Part shown: piece after piece, positions 1-10,352 of the stretch
Numbering within the stretch: position 1 is the stretch's first letter
Layout: the number at the start of each line of letters is the position of its first letter
Origin: Phycomyces blakesleeanus NRRL 1555(-)
Taxonomy: Eukaryota > Mucoromycota > Mucoromycetes > Mucorales > Phycomycetaceae
Direction of reading: 5' to 3'
Length of the DNA: 64,000 nucleotides
NCBI RefSeq assembly: GCF_001638985.1
Contig: NW_017265134.1
Location: 1,951,732 to 2,015,731, forward strand
Position numbers and translations under genes: made by a program
Notes under the pieces: model-generated
Told to the model about the DNA's origin: nothing
The model's input: the letters and a program-made list of their open reading frames with translations, nothing else
The model's database searches: none

Positions 1-2376
1 TTTTTGAAGGAGTGGGATGAAGGGGACTAGGCTAGGGCATGTCAAGACCTTTTGCACATAATCACTTTTATATGCATCATTAATAAATGTTTTCATATAT
101 GTAGTCTTAAATCTGTCTTTTTGGTTGGTGTCAATTTTCTTAAGCAGCCCATTATACCTCTTGAAACCAAAGAGCCAATAACTATACACTGGTCCAAAAT
201 CGTTGATGGTCTCATGAATATGAAGGTGCAGGTGCATGTTGCAGGTGAGAAAACCAGGTTTATATATCACTAGGCATTGCTGACAGAAACTCTGCAGATA
301 GTCATGAGCTTTGTTGATTTCAGGCATTGTAATTGATAGCTTTACAAGAAGACGGCATGCATTTACAAAATCCATCCAGTTCTTCAACTTGTGTCATAGC
401 AGAAAATTCTTCAAGAGAACTGGAGAGTATATTAATACCCAGGATTTCCATTTGTCTGCTTTCATATACAAGAAACCCTTCCCAATTTCAGATCTCAAAA
501 TTATGTAATCAGCTGGCAGCACCATTGATTCTGATATCTTTTGCATTGTGGCCAAATCTGCTGGTGATATGCTATTTTCTTTAATCCATTTTTCAACCAT
601 TCTTTTTGCTGTTCCCAGAAAAAGATTATGCATGGAATCAATGATCGTTCCACGTACTAGATCAAAGTATCCAAGACGATACAATTGCGACCATCAAACA
701 TCATTTTCGACCTCCAGCTGCTGTCTTTCTGAGGGGGTACTTGCACTTTCCCACTCCTCAGCATACAAACGGTTCATATTATTATTCTTTGGCTGCTATT
801 GGTCTGTGTTGAATCCAGAAAAGTCAACAGTAGAACTGCCTTCCAGGCAAGAGAATTGTTTGTTACATTTGTAACATGCACAAGTGCTATTATGTGAAGT
901 GAATCCACTGGTCTTTCTTGCTGCAGGAATGTCACACGCTACCATTAATAATGCTGCACAAATCCGGATGCCTGCTGGGTGTTCGTAAGTGGGTACATAT
1001 ATTCCAACATACAGCTGCAATAACTCATCCACCAATGGTCTTAAGTAGTTATTAATTTCGTCAGTTTTTGGCTCCTTTGGCCCAGGCATAAGTCCAACTA
1101 GAATTGTGTTCTCTGCCAAAAATTGTTCTTCTCGAGGAAGATTGTTGACAATCAGATATATAGCACCACACAAATAACTGGCCCCATCAAAGGGCTGGAA
1201 CCAATTGATGTTCAACGTGATCATTAACGAACGAGGGTCTTCAACAAAGGTTTTGCCATCCTTATCTTCCAACTCTTTCCACATATTGCCATCATATACA
1301 TTGCATAACATGTTTACAATCTTTAACTGCTTATTCCACTGTCTGATTTTTTGCTCGAAATCTGGGTGGAGAAAGAGCAATCTTAATGTATTTTTTACTT
1401 ACTGGTAACAGTATTCACGTTTGGCGACCTGGAGACCAGAGGAAGATGTTTTTGTCAATTAACAGTTGCATGCAGAACGCATGCCAAGCTTCATGGAGTC
1501 ACAATGGGAAGGAGCCAATGCACTTTCCTCATATACCTTGTGGCAGTCCTGACACACAAGGAATCTTTGAACGCCTTTGTTCATGGCGGAGAAACCTGTC
1601 ATGCATTGGAGACCAGAAAGGCTCAAGGGCAATTGGAAATCCTGCTTGTAAATCGTTAAGAGCTTGTTGATGAACTTGATCAAGACAACAGCACCCTTGT
1701 TGACCACATAGTGGGAAGCAAACATTACCACAAAAGTAGTAATGAACCTGTGCACTGGGTTCTCAGGCATATTGGGGGTGGCAAAAGGGTCTATTATAAA
1801 AAAAATTAACACCCCCATTTTTTTTCTTAGTTGTTCAATACTGACCTTCATTATCAAATTCTTTGACCTTGATTTCAACAATATCTTTGACCTTGATTTC
1901 AATAATATCTTCGACCTCTTCACTTTCTTCTTTGTCATTGTCTGTGTCATTGTCAATAGTCATGTCGTCATTTTCAGACATAATATTGGCTTTCCAAAAA
2001 GGTGAGTTAGTCTGACTGATCAATATTTCCAAGGGGCCTGCTTCCTGGAACAGAAAAGCTACATATAGAATAAAGCTCTTAGTTTATATTCTCTGATATT
2101 AAAATATATTCTGCTTACTTTCAACATCAACTTCCATTGAGCTGCTTTGAGCAGATGTATCTATTAAAAATTATTATTATACAAAATACCCCCAAAAAAT
2201 AAAAACCAAAAATTCCAAAAAAAAGTACCCATTTCACTTTTTTCGAAGGCTTTATATCTTGTTTTTTTGGTATGGCGTTGAGCAGTTCGTCTTTGAACTA
2301 GACTGTAACCTTCTTGGTTATTTTTGCATTCATTACAAAAGCACTTATTATTATGAGTGTTCGAAGTAGAGGACAT
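1..2376 (-). pseudogene. CI-1 Tnp2-type CACTA transposase, broken and truncated by the window edge
   Basis: Reading from ATG at 2376 leftwards, the first exon (about 2376-2230) encodes a Cys/His-rich segment (CFCNECKNN followed by RRTAQRH) and ends at a GTAC donor. A short exon near 2110-2160 and an acidic exon (about 1840-2000) follow, then the transposase body, which starts with MPENPVHRF. Recognisable Tnp2 blocks are NINWFQPFDG, GLMPGPKEPK, ACDIPAARKTSGF and IIDSMHNLFLG, with DFGPVYSYWLFGFKRYNG near the left edge. The frame is broken at several points: a frameshift near 1380-1458, stops near 790 and at 691 (a CGA to TGA change in NDV*WSQ), and a TGA at 394. It cannot give a working enzyme. 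The family assignment is secure. Confidence 0.85.
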
Positions 2377-2627
2377 TATGTTTTTTTAATTGTTTAAAAT
2401 GTTAAAGTAAAATAAAAACAAGTGTTACACATGTTTTTATTTATTACAACTTTATAATAATAATGATAAAGTAACTATGATGATTGAAATAGCTAAGCCA
2501 ATAGGATCCAGTACAATGATACTATCAGTTTGAACACAAAAATAATGCTGAGATAAAAAATCACCCTAAATTTACTATGGTGTTTAGGTACCCCCACACG
2601 TAGATATTCAGAGTCATTTTTCCAGTG
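1..2627 (-). mobile_element. CACTA family I element CI-1, right part (runs off the window)
   Basis: This is the right-hand part of a CACTA-type DNA transposon. Its right terminal repeat ends at 2627 and reads, on the minus strand, CACTGGAAAAATGACTCTGA. The same CACTGGAAAA-type terminus recurs at 14045, 16393, 16992, 29189 (CACTAGAAAA) and 45528. The 2380-2627 subterminal stretch has no gene and aligns by eye with 23345-23457 joined to 29051-29189 of CI-4 (shared AAGCCAATAG, GAACACA and GCTGAGAT blocks). The base after the terminus already lies in a Ty3-like pol remnant, so the element seems to have landed in or beside that older element. Confidence 0.75.
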
Positions 2628-3688
2628 AGGAGCAGATGGTTTGTTTGCTGAACTGGTTCTGCAAGGTATTTGCGACCAATACCCGCACAGTAACGTCTTA
2701 TGTCCAGCACAACATTGACACTGATGACTCTCACCCTATCTCTGGGTCACCACATTGAGCATCTGCTGCCAAAAACAACTAAATCAGTGACATGATTGAT
2801 GACATGCTCAAGGATGACATTGTTGTTCCCTCCAACTCCCCTTGGAGTTCTCCAGTGGTCATTGTCAGGAAGAAGGATGGGTCACCTTGTTTCTGCATCA
2901 ACTATAGGTGACTGAATGGTGTGACTACCAGAGACGTATACTCACTCCCACGCATTGATGACACGCTCCATGCTTTGGGAAACTTGGCCTTATTTTCCAC
3001 CTTGGATCTAACTGCGTTCTACTAGCAGATTGAACTGGACAATGCCTCCCGCCCTCGTTCAGCATTTGTCTGTTAAAAAGGCCTTTTTGAGTTTGTTTGG
3101 ATGCCATTTGATCTCTCCAATGGCTTATGGATGCTGTCCTTGCAGAACTCAAATGGCAACTCTGCCTCGTCTACCTTGACAACATCATCATCTTTTTCCC
3201 ATCGTTTGATCAGCATCTCCAGGACTTGGCCACCATGTTCACTCGTCTTCAAACAGCATCCCTCACTGTGAATATGAAGAAGTGCAGATTTGTATGTCCT
3301 GAAGTCAAATATCTTGGCTATCTCATCACAGCCTCTGGTTTCTGTACCGATCCTGACAAGATCAAGACTGTTGCATCCTGTCCTACCCCATCAGAGGTCG
3401 ATAGCCTCCAATCTTTCCTTGGTCTCTGTGGCTACTACCACTGTTTCATCCCGCAATTCCCCAAGCTTGCTGCCCCCCTCAACCGTCTTCTTGGCAAGGA
3501 CGTTGCCTGGATTTGGGACGATACCCATGCTGCTGCTGCTACCAAACTGCAAACAGTACTCCTCACAGCACCTGTCCTGAAATTCCCTGACTTCTCTCGA
3601 CCTTTTGAGCTTCACACCAATGGCGCCTGCACAGCTAGAATTGGTGTCATCCTGTCCCAACATAAAGCTCTCTCTTCTCGCCCCCATG
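2628..3688 (+). pseudogene. Ty3/Gypsy pol remnant (reverse transcriptase to RNase H)
   Basis: A decayed plus-strand pol fragment. The early RT motifs (SPWSSPVVIVRKKDGS, then INYR and STLDLTAFY) lie at about 2820-3020 and are broken by several stops. From 3127 the frame is open for 192 codons and includes YLDNIIIFFPS, KYLGYLITASGF, SFLGLCGYYHCFIPQF and the start of RNase H (PFELHTNGACTARIGV). The catalytic box reads YLDN instead of YxDD. The sequence differs clearly from the intact Ty3 element at 23458-29045, so it is another family. It stops exactly where an LTR begins at 3689. Confidence 0.85.
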
Positions 3689-4091
3689 TGTTGTATCCAA
3701 CATAATCATAGATTTAAATTAAAAGTACAGACACTCAATAAATATGTACATTGAGTTACCGACAACTAGTAACGATACTAAAAGATATACCTTCCCTTAT
3801 ACAAGAAAATTATATGAAGAACATACTAAGACAAATACTAAGACTCTAGTCAATAACACTAAAAACATAAGAACTAAATCATAGAAGATAATGGTAGAGA
3901 AACAGACATTATATGATATCATTATATCATCACCAAGCTAAATGCAATGTCTATATAAACACACAATACTAATAGCAATAGAACAGAATCTCCTTTCTGA
4001 TTCTTTCACTTCTTCTAATAAAACAAAGTCTCACTATACTCTCATCTGCACTTGTTTTATTTTATATCTTATTTTTACCTCATACATAACA
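3689..4091 (+). repeat. Solo LTR of the Ty3 element family (403 bp)
   Basis: This is 403 bp from TGTTGTATCCAAC to CCTCATACATAACA, the same length as the two LTRs of the complete Ty3 element at 23458-29045 but in plus orientation. No 5-bp target duplication is seen: the left flank is CCATG and the right flank is GTATC. It directly abuts a pol fragment of a different family. The missing duplication suggests recombination between elements or a later deletion rather than simple LTR-LTR excision. Confidence 0.85.
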
Positions 4092-4341
4092 GTATCTATA
4101 CTATTGTTTGTATCTACTCTATTATTTGTATCTGAATTCTTGTTCCAACCCTTTCCCCTCGTTTCCATTACATCTCTGTTAACAATATGTGTTTGAACAT
4201 GTTCTCTCTATCTAGCCAAAAAGTATAAATACTCATTGTTTCTTCTATCAGTAAAAAGCATCTTTCTTAAGCTCAAACTTCTTTCTCATCGCCCAGTTGC
4301 CTAAACTAGCCTCCAAATTCAAACCCCTTTATCCATAGTCA
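4092..4341. other. AT-rich spacer with LTR-like promoter sequence, no gene
   Basis: No coding region. A TATAAATA box near 4229 followed by GTAAAAAGCATC and a T-rich stretch resembles the U3/R boundary of the other LTRs here, so this may be an older LTR remnant. This is an inference only. Confidence 0.3.
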
Positions 4342-4598
4342 TGTCATACTTAATTTTTGTAATACAAGTTCTAGTGACTTGTTATTACAAAAGAAGCAGG
4401 AATTAGAATGACTATTCATCAGTTTGTAATTTTAGAAATTTGTAATCAGTTTATAATAGTTTATAATATTACTAGACACTACTTGAGTGTAGTCAAAGAT
4501 GAATAATCATTTTAAAAACTATATAAGATAACTCAAATCAAATAATAAAAATCATCTTTGATCCTCTCTCTTATTTGCTTACTCCTGTGTTATTAAAG
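4342..4598 (+). repeat. LTR family C, truncated copy
   Basis: Starts TGTCATACTTAATTTTTG and contains ACTATATAAGATAAC (TATA-like) and TTACTCCTGTGTTATTAAAG. Related copies lie at 31561-31833 (same strand) and about 44099-44431 (opposite strand). This copy stops at 4598, where LTR family D begins in the opposite orientation. It belongs to the LTR stack beside tRNA-Arg. Confidence 0.65.
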
Positions 4599-4957
4599 TA
4601 TCAAGTCTCAATCTGGTATTTCTTTTCTAGCACTTGTAACTAAGTCACAGAATCAATACCACTGGAGATCATTAAGTTTTTAAGAATAGTTTTTAGATAA
4701 GAATATAGATGATTTTTATTAAATGTAATTCTTGACTATTTATAAAAAACGATTGTTGTTTTCTGGCTAAAAGAATAGCTACAATAATATGTCTTAGATG
4801 GTGGTTATCCAGAAATATCTCTACAAGTATATTCCTCATCTCCAACATCTAATACATAGACAAAAGACCAATTGGCAAAGTCAAGATCTTTTATCTTAAA
4901 AAGTTAACCATTACTAGCTGCTTGTAACTTCTGATTTTGGTCACTAATGTCAACTCT
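4599..4957 (-). repeat. LTR family D
   Basis: This is the reverse-complement relative of the repeat at 44436-44796. Shared blocks include the GTCTCAATCTGGTATTTCTT end and GGCTAAAAGAATAGCTAC. Its outer end is lost where LTR family E begins at 4958. It holds no coding sequence. Confidence 0.6.
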
Positions 4958-5267
4958 TGTCAGACATTATTTTGATGAATCCATACAATCTGAAGATGGT
5001 TAACCGCAGTACCTCGTTATGCACAGTAACATCTTCCTGAGTATTAACCACAGTATAATGACTCTTCTTTTATTTAAATATAATATAATAGCTACTGCAG
5101 ATAATGTGCAGTATTAGTTTAGAAAACTATATAAGACAATTCAATTTATACCAATAAAAAGTATCTTTTATCTTCTCTTTGATTTATGTATACTCCTTGA
5201 TCCCCAGTGGGTTTGACCTTTTGACTTTGTTATAGTAAAAGGGATACCAACCCAGATCAGAATGACA
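4958..5267 (+). repeat. LTR family E beside tRNA-Arg
   Basis: Runs from TGTCAGACATTATTTTGATG to CAGATCAGAATGACA, with ATATAAGAC (TATA-like) and AATAAAAAG inside. A second copy is at 44803-45162. Its 3' end lies 20 bp from the 3' end of the tRNA-Arg gene. No target duplication is seen. Confidence 0.65.
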
Positions 5268-5287
5268 GGCATTAAGACGAAAAAATA

Positions 5288-5360
5288 TGAGACTACCAGG
5301 GGTCGAACCTGGAATCTCCTGATTCGTAGTCAGACGCCTTGTCCATTGGGCCATAGTCCC
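5288..5360 (-). tRNA. tRNA-Arg (anticodon ACG)
   Basis: A 73-nt gene that folds completely. The acceptor GGGACTA pairs with TAGTCTC (one G-T pair), followed by discriminator A. The D arm is GCCCAATGGACAAGGC. The anticodon stem TCTGA/TCAGG holds loop CTACGAA, giving ACG. The T arm is CCAGG-TTCGACC-CCTGG. There is no intron. A T-run follows the 3' end on the minus strand, as expected for an RNA polymerase III terminator. The 3' flank carries stacked LTRs (4342-5267). Confidence 0.95.
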
Positions 5361-5800
5361 ATAGTTGGGATGACACAAGATGTTGTATAAAATGTTCAAT
5401 TGTTAACAAATTCCGGTTGTCCAGCAGTGCGGTGATGTTGCAGAATTCTTTATAATTCTAGAAAAATTATATTCTATTATTATTTTTTTGATTTTCCGAC
5501 AGTGGCCGAGGCTGAATAGAGAGTAATTCTTTTATTTGTAGAGAAAAACACCAATAAGTGCAACGAAAAATCATCACCCTGTCAACAATAACTTCAGACA
5601 ACCACACATTGTATTTTATTTTCTCACTATATTTAACTGAACAAATCAACTTAGAATTAATATTATTTTTATTATATATTCTTACAAGCATAATTATCTT
5701 CATGATTATGACTTAATAATTATTTTATTTTATTTGTACTTAATGATAGTAAAGAACAAATCATATTTAATAGATTATCAATTATACAACCTTTATTATA
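5361..5800. other. AT-rich spacer, no gene seen
   Basis: Only short AT-driven reading frames without recognisable domains. Nothing supportable was found. Confidence 0.5.
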
Positions 5801-6343
5801 TGTGGTATTTCAGGTATGAAACAATAGAAAAATAAAATATTTGATAATAGAGACATATAGAAATACTTTGAGACTGTATATAAGTTTTTTTTATTCATAA
5901 ATAAAAAGTGTTCCTTTTTATAAGAAAACACAATCTGCTCTTGTCATTACGTCTTAGTTTCTTAAGGCTTTCTTCCTTTATTATATTTGATTATTAGAGT
6001 GTATTTACTGCTTAACTAGTGTTGGTGTTACAATTATGACATCAAGTCATAAATCGTACTTCTTTAGCTCTTAGCTATTCTTTTCTCTTTTATACTAGAG
6101 CTTTAGGACTTTCTATTAAATTAGCTCCATATTGATCTGACACAGTTTACCTGGAAGTATAATATAATTATCTTAACAATCTTTAAGATATTATCTACAG
6201 TACTAACTGTAATAATTATTGGACTGATTACTTAATTGTTTATATATATTTTATACTGACAAGATGATAGCTACTATGCTACCCCAATATGAATATGTTC
6301 TTATATATGATAAATCTAACATCCAAGTGTCTGGATCACCACA
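5801..6343 (-). repeat. Solo LTR family B, copy 1 (543 bp)
   Basis: Full-length relative of the other family B LTRs (30710, 38517, 40456, 40893, 54176). It runs from TGTGGTATTTCAGG to GATCACCACA on the plus strand, i.e. the reverse of the LTR sense strand. The sense strand carries TTATAAAAAG and then AATAAA, as expected of U3/R. The flanks TTATA and AGTAC do not match, so no target duplication remains. This is the most diverged family B copy in the window. Confidence 0.85.
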
Positions 6344-7269
6344 AGTACTGTTTTTTCTCTTATTTTTCTCTTATTGATTTTATTATCTTTAATTCTACAT
6401 TCTCTTTTGAGTTTGTCTTTTTCTCTCTTGTGGAAAAGAGAGGTTATTTCATATCTATAAAAACATTCAAATCTCAAAAACCATAATAACATTACCTGTC
6501 AACATTTATCACAAATACAAGCACCACATGTGTCAGGTGACACAAGTGTTGTAGAATACTTTGACAGTAATCAAAAACATATATTTGGTTGATGTGATGT
6601 CAATTTATAGACAGACTATTAAATTATAGACAGTGCAAAGTTATAACTCTATCTTCAAACACAACAAAATCCAATTTCTTGGATTTATTTTCTCTTTCCC
6701 TCTTTTTCCTTTTTTTCTTGCTATCAACATTTAAATTCTTGCTGGACTTTAAATGCTTTTTCCTTTTTTTCTATTTTTTTCTTTGATTTTTATTTCTTTT
6801 TAGCTTTCTTCTCTTTGCATAGCACTTGTTCTTTTACACTTCTTGATATTATCTTTTTAAGATGCTTCCCGAGAGTTCATATTTTTTAGTAGTTTGATTA
6901 TTTTTATTTTTGATTATTTTTGATTATTTTTGATTATTTTTGATTATTTCCTTTTGTAATTATGCCCAAAGACCTGTACACATTGCAAAAATTATCCTAT
7001 AATAATATGTAAAATATCTGTAATAGCAGACTTAAATATAATATAATAAGCCTTTTTGAATTCCATATAAGATTGTAAAAATGGACTTCTGGATTTGTCA
7101 ATGATAATGTTTTGCATACTATTAGATAATAAGTTACATTTGACATTTACATTTATATAGAATTAAAATGCTATAATCCATTAGTATTTTGGTTATATAT
7201 TTATTCATAGTTATGAATCCTACTCAAATATATCTTTATATGAATCTGTTTTTTTTAAATAATCATCTT
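6344..7269. other. AT-rich spacer with an 11-bp tandem repeat
   Basis: No gene. At about 6893-6950 a unit close to GATTATTTTT is repeated about five times in tandem. A hairpin-like CACATGTGTCAGGTGACACA lies near 6524. The region ends at the left terminus of CI-2. Confidence 0.5.
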
Positions 7270-9092
7270 CACTGAAAAAATGACCTGACATACATATGTG
7301 TAAAGGCGTAGTTACTCAGGTGTCAAGACAGGGTTTAACATTGAGTCCAGATACATATCATCATGTAACAAGTTCGTTTTAGCATCATGTGCTATAACCA
7401 GCTATACACATGTGTGAGGTCAAATAAAAATGACAGGGATATAGTTCTTTAGCACTTTCGGTGTGTTGCTCTGACTTGGGATATTGAAAAGAATTTTTTG
7501 AAACCAAGGTTTTATTTTTATATGATTTATATGGAGCTTTAAAGGTGGATAATATATTTATTTTTGATCTTGACACAGTAGTATAGTTCAACATTACATC
7601 TCTTCGTTATCTTTTATATCCAATTAAATTTAATACTTGAGTAATTCTTTGGATTCTGAACCATAGTATAGTTCAATCGTTTTTATTTTAATTTCAGAAA
7701 TTGTTTTATTGGTAAAAGTTTATAATAGTATTTATTTGAAAAGAACAGAATGTTTCTAGAACTATAACAATCTTATAGTATTGATTATTGGATATTCATT
7801 ATTGCTTCTACTGGTCTGCTTGATACTGTTTAAATAGAATAATTATCTATAGAAAAGAAATATCTGAAAATATAAAAAGAAAGCAGACTGTTTGTTGAAA
7901 TACAACAGTCTTTAAGAAGCATAGACAAACTATTAGCTATGTGTGCTGGGTACTACATTTAATGTAGTATGCTTTTACATTTTGTGTACACTTTTATACT
8001 TACATTGTAAATATTGGAAAAGAGCGAGCAAAAAATAGATGTTGATATTGATAATTCATGACGTTCCTTATGATATCTTTCACTATAAAAACAATGAAAA
8101 ACATTAATTTTTGTGAATCGAATAAAATAATAAATAATTTACATACCAGTAACAAGAATATATATTAACAGAGATAGATTGTCTTTGTAAATACTTGATA
8201 GAACTCTAGTGAAAAATAATAATATTTTATGTTAACAAATTATAATATTAATATAATTAAAATACAAAATAAAGTAGTGATCCTTACCATGTAATGTCAT
8301 TTCCAGCTGTATAATGTAAGGGAAATCAAAGACGGAATCAACAGTGTTCATCTATAATAAGACTTCATTTTAGTAAGATACATGTCAAAATAATATATAT
8401 ATATATATATATACACTACCTGATGTTTTTAACCAAATTCATTTGTAGCAATTATTCTTGATGATCAAGTCTGTAATAAAAAAAAACAAGTCAGAAGGAT
8501 TTTTATAGATGTCAATTTTGTAAAATATAATATTGACCTTTGTTAATCTGGACAGCAATTGTGAAATAAATGCATTTAAATGAGAGCAAACGATATCTAT
8601 TATGATAATAAAAGAATGTATTAATTTTTATTGTTTATAAAAAAGTATTTAATAAAGATATATGTTACCAAAAAAAAAGTCACTAATATAATAATGACAA
8701 ATGTTAGAAAAGAGGAAAGAAGCAGAAAAGAAGAAAGAAAAAGACGTAAATTTTTTTTCCACATTTAAAACAAAATACCAAAAAGCTTATCCAATAAATG
8801 ATAGCAAAAAAAACTGAAAAGAGGTGATCAATTGAGATCAAAAAATGTATCAAGGCCGATTTGCATCTTAATATTTCAAGAAGTTGTCTTTGAAGTGTTC
8901 CTGAAGCATCACTACTGCCTATAAATACTTAATATTTCTACTTGCAATTCAATGTCACTCACTTTTGATTATATCATCTCAACAAATCTACGTTGCGAAT
9001 TTACTGTAATTTACATAACAAAATAGATGGATTGTCTCTTACAAAAAAGAACTAATATTAACAATTGAAAATATTATAATGTATTACAGATA
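7270..9092. other. CI-2 left subterminal region, mostly non-coding
   Basis: Aligns in order with 16393-16991, 16992-18780 and 29300-30650 of other family I copies. It holds an AT microsatellite near 8393-8413. Near 8866 the minus strand reads ATGCAAATCGGC, matching the presumed start of a third gene in CI-4 and CI-5. A minus-strand block at about 8288-8353 is bounded by CTATAA and a GTAAGG donor and corresponds to the 68-bp exon described in those copies. A CTATAAATAC box at about 8919 is a plausible promoter for the accessory gene at 9093. Confidence 0.45.
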
Positions 9093-10221
9093 ATGTCTAC
9101 CCCCAACTGCAGACTCGCTCCTTCTCTTGCTAGCACTGATGTCCAGTTGCTACAAGCTTTAAATGTGATGAAAGAAGAGATGAAGGCCATGAAGGATAAG
9201 ATCACATTAATGGATACAAGAATTGGTGTAGTGATCACTGGTAAAGCAACCGCCATTAATGACATTGATGCCTTGTCTGCCCTCCCAGCACCTGTGCATG
9301 TGCCCACTAGTGTTGCATCCACTTCTGCTGCCCTTCCCACCACCAAATCAAGTGATACTAATGCTGTATTTGTAAGTATAAAGATACAAAAGACACTTGC
9401 CAATCTTGTTGCTAATTAAAATATAATAGGGATATATTTATGGTTATATGTAGAACCCAAAGCTAAAATCAAGAGACCAGGCAGAAATCCAAGCAAACGC
9501 CATAAAACCAAAGTGGGCAGTTGATGTTCGTTTTGATCGCTCTCTAAATAGAGAGTTAGTTAAACAACTCTTGTATTACTTGGAAAAGAAGTTTGCTGGC
9601 ACTGATATGAGGACACGCAACCTTCATAAGTGTATATACACAAACTTCTGTAGTAGACATCGCCAGCAAAGGGAACTTCTAGAAACAAGACAATCCTTGA
9701 ATACTAATTCAAGAAGATCTGGCTGTGAAACTGATGTAAACTATATTTTCAATTTATACTAAATAATAACAATTAGAATATTAATTGTATTGTCTTTTTC
9801 CTTTAGAACTACACTCGCCATTGCCTTGCTTAGGATACTTACAAGGCTGACATTGATCTCAAGATGAGTCAAAACTGCTCTGGACTGATCCAAAAGTTGG
9901 TCATGTCTGAAGGCGAATCAGACAATGATATGTCCCCCTCTCAGCCAAGAAATGAGATTCGTGTTGCTTGCCCAAGTTGGAGAAGTGACGAGGTAAAACC
10001 TAACAGTTTTCTTTTTTGAATGATGCCAGGCTGAATGTTAATATATGTTTATTACTTAGCTTAACAAATTCATTACAGAGGTTGACTCATTTGTTGTTAA
10101 GCAATTGGGTGCAAATTCCCACCAACTGCTTAAGAGAGTTTATGGTAGAACAGTGGAATCAGCAGTTTCAATTGATTTAGATCCTGCTCTACCTCAATGG
10201 GCTCTTAAATATGGGTCATAA
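9093..10221 (+). pseudogene. CI-2 accessory protein gene (four exons, one in-frame stop)
   Basis: The exons I infer are 9093-9371, 9454-9735, 9807-9992 and 10060-10221, joined by GT-AG introns of 67-82 bp and giving about 302 codons. The N-terminal part (LLQALNVMKEEMKAMKDKI) is probably helical or coiled coil, followed by an Ala/Pro/Thr/Ser-rich linker. The central part is basic and contains NLHKCIYTNFCSRHRQQREL. Then come an acidic SEGESDNDM stretch, the motif CPSWRSDE and a C-terminal LLKRVYGR...LPQWAL block. CI-4 carries the same gene with the same exon layout. One TAG (CLA*DTYK in exon 3) aligns with Tyr in CI-4. I do not recognise the family. A DNA-binding partner of the transposase, like TnpA of plant CACTA elements, is an inference from position only. 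Confidence 0.75.
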
Positions 10222-10352
10222 ATAAAACTTATTTTTTGTCGTTTTTTTTCTTTTACTCTCAAAATTTCTTAACACATATGTATTGTTCGCAACATATATA
10301 ATAAGACTACATTAGCTTATGTATTGAAATTTTTTATTAAAAAAGAAATGTA

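Noticed and set aside
5184..5399. A 71-codon minus-strand frame
   Set aside because: It runs straight through the tRNA-Arg gene and LTR E and has no independent support.
6893..6950. CRISPR-like or satellite array
   Set aside because: The repeats are short, contiguous and without spacers; a simple minisatellite in a eukaryotic genome.
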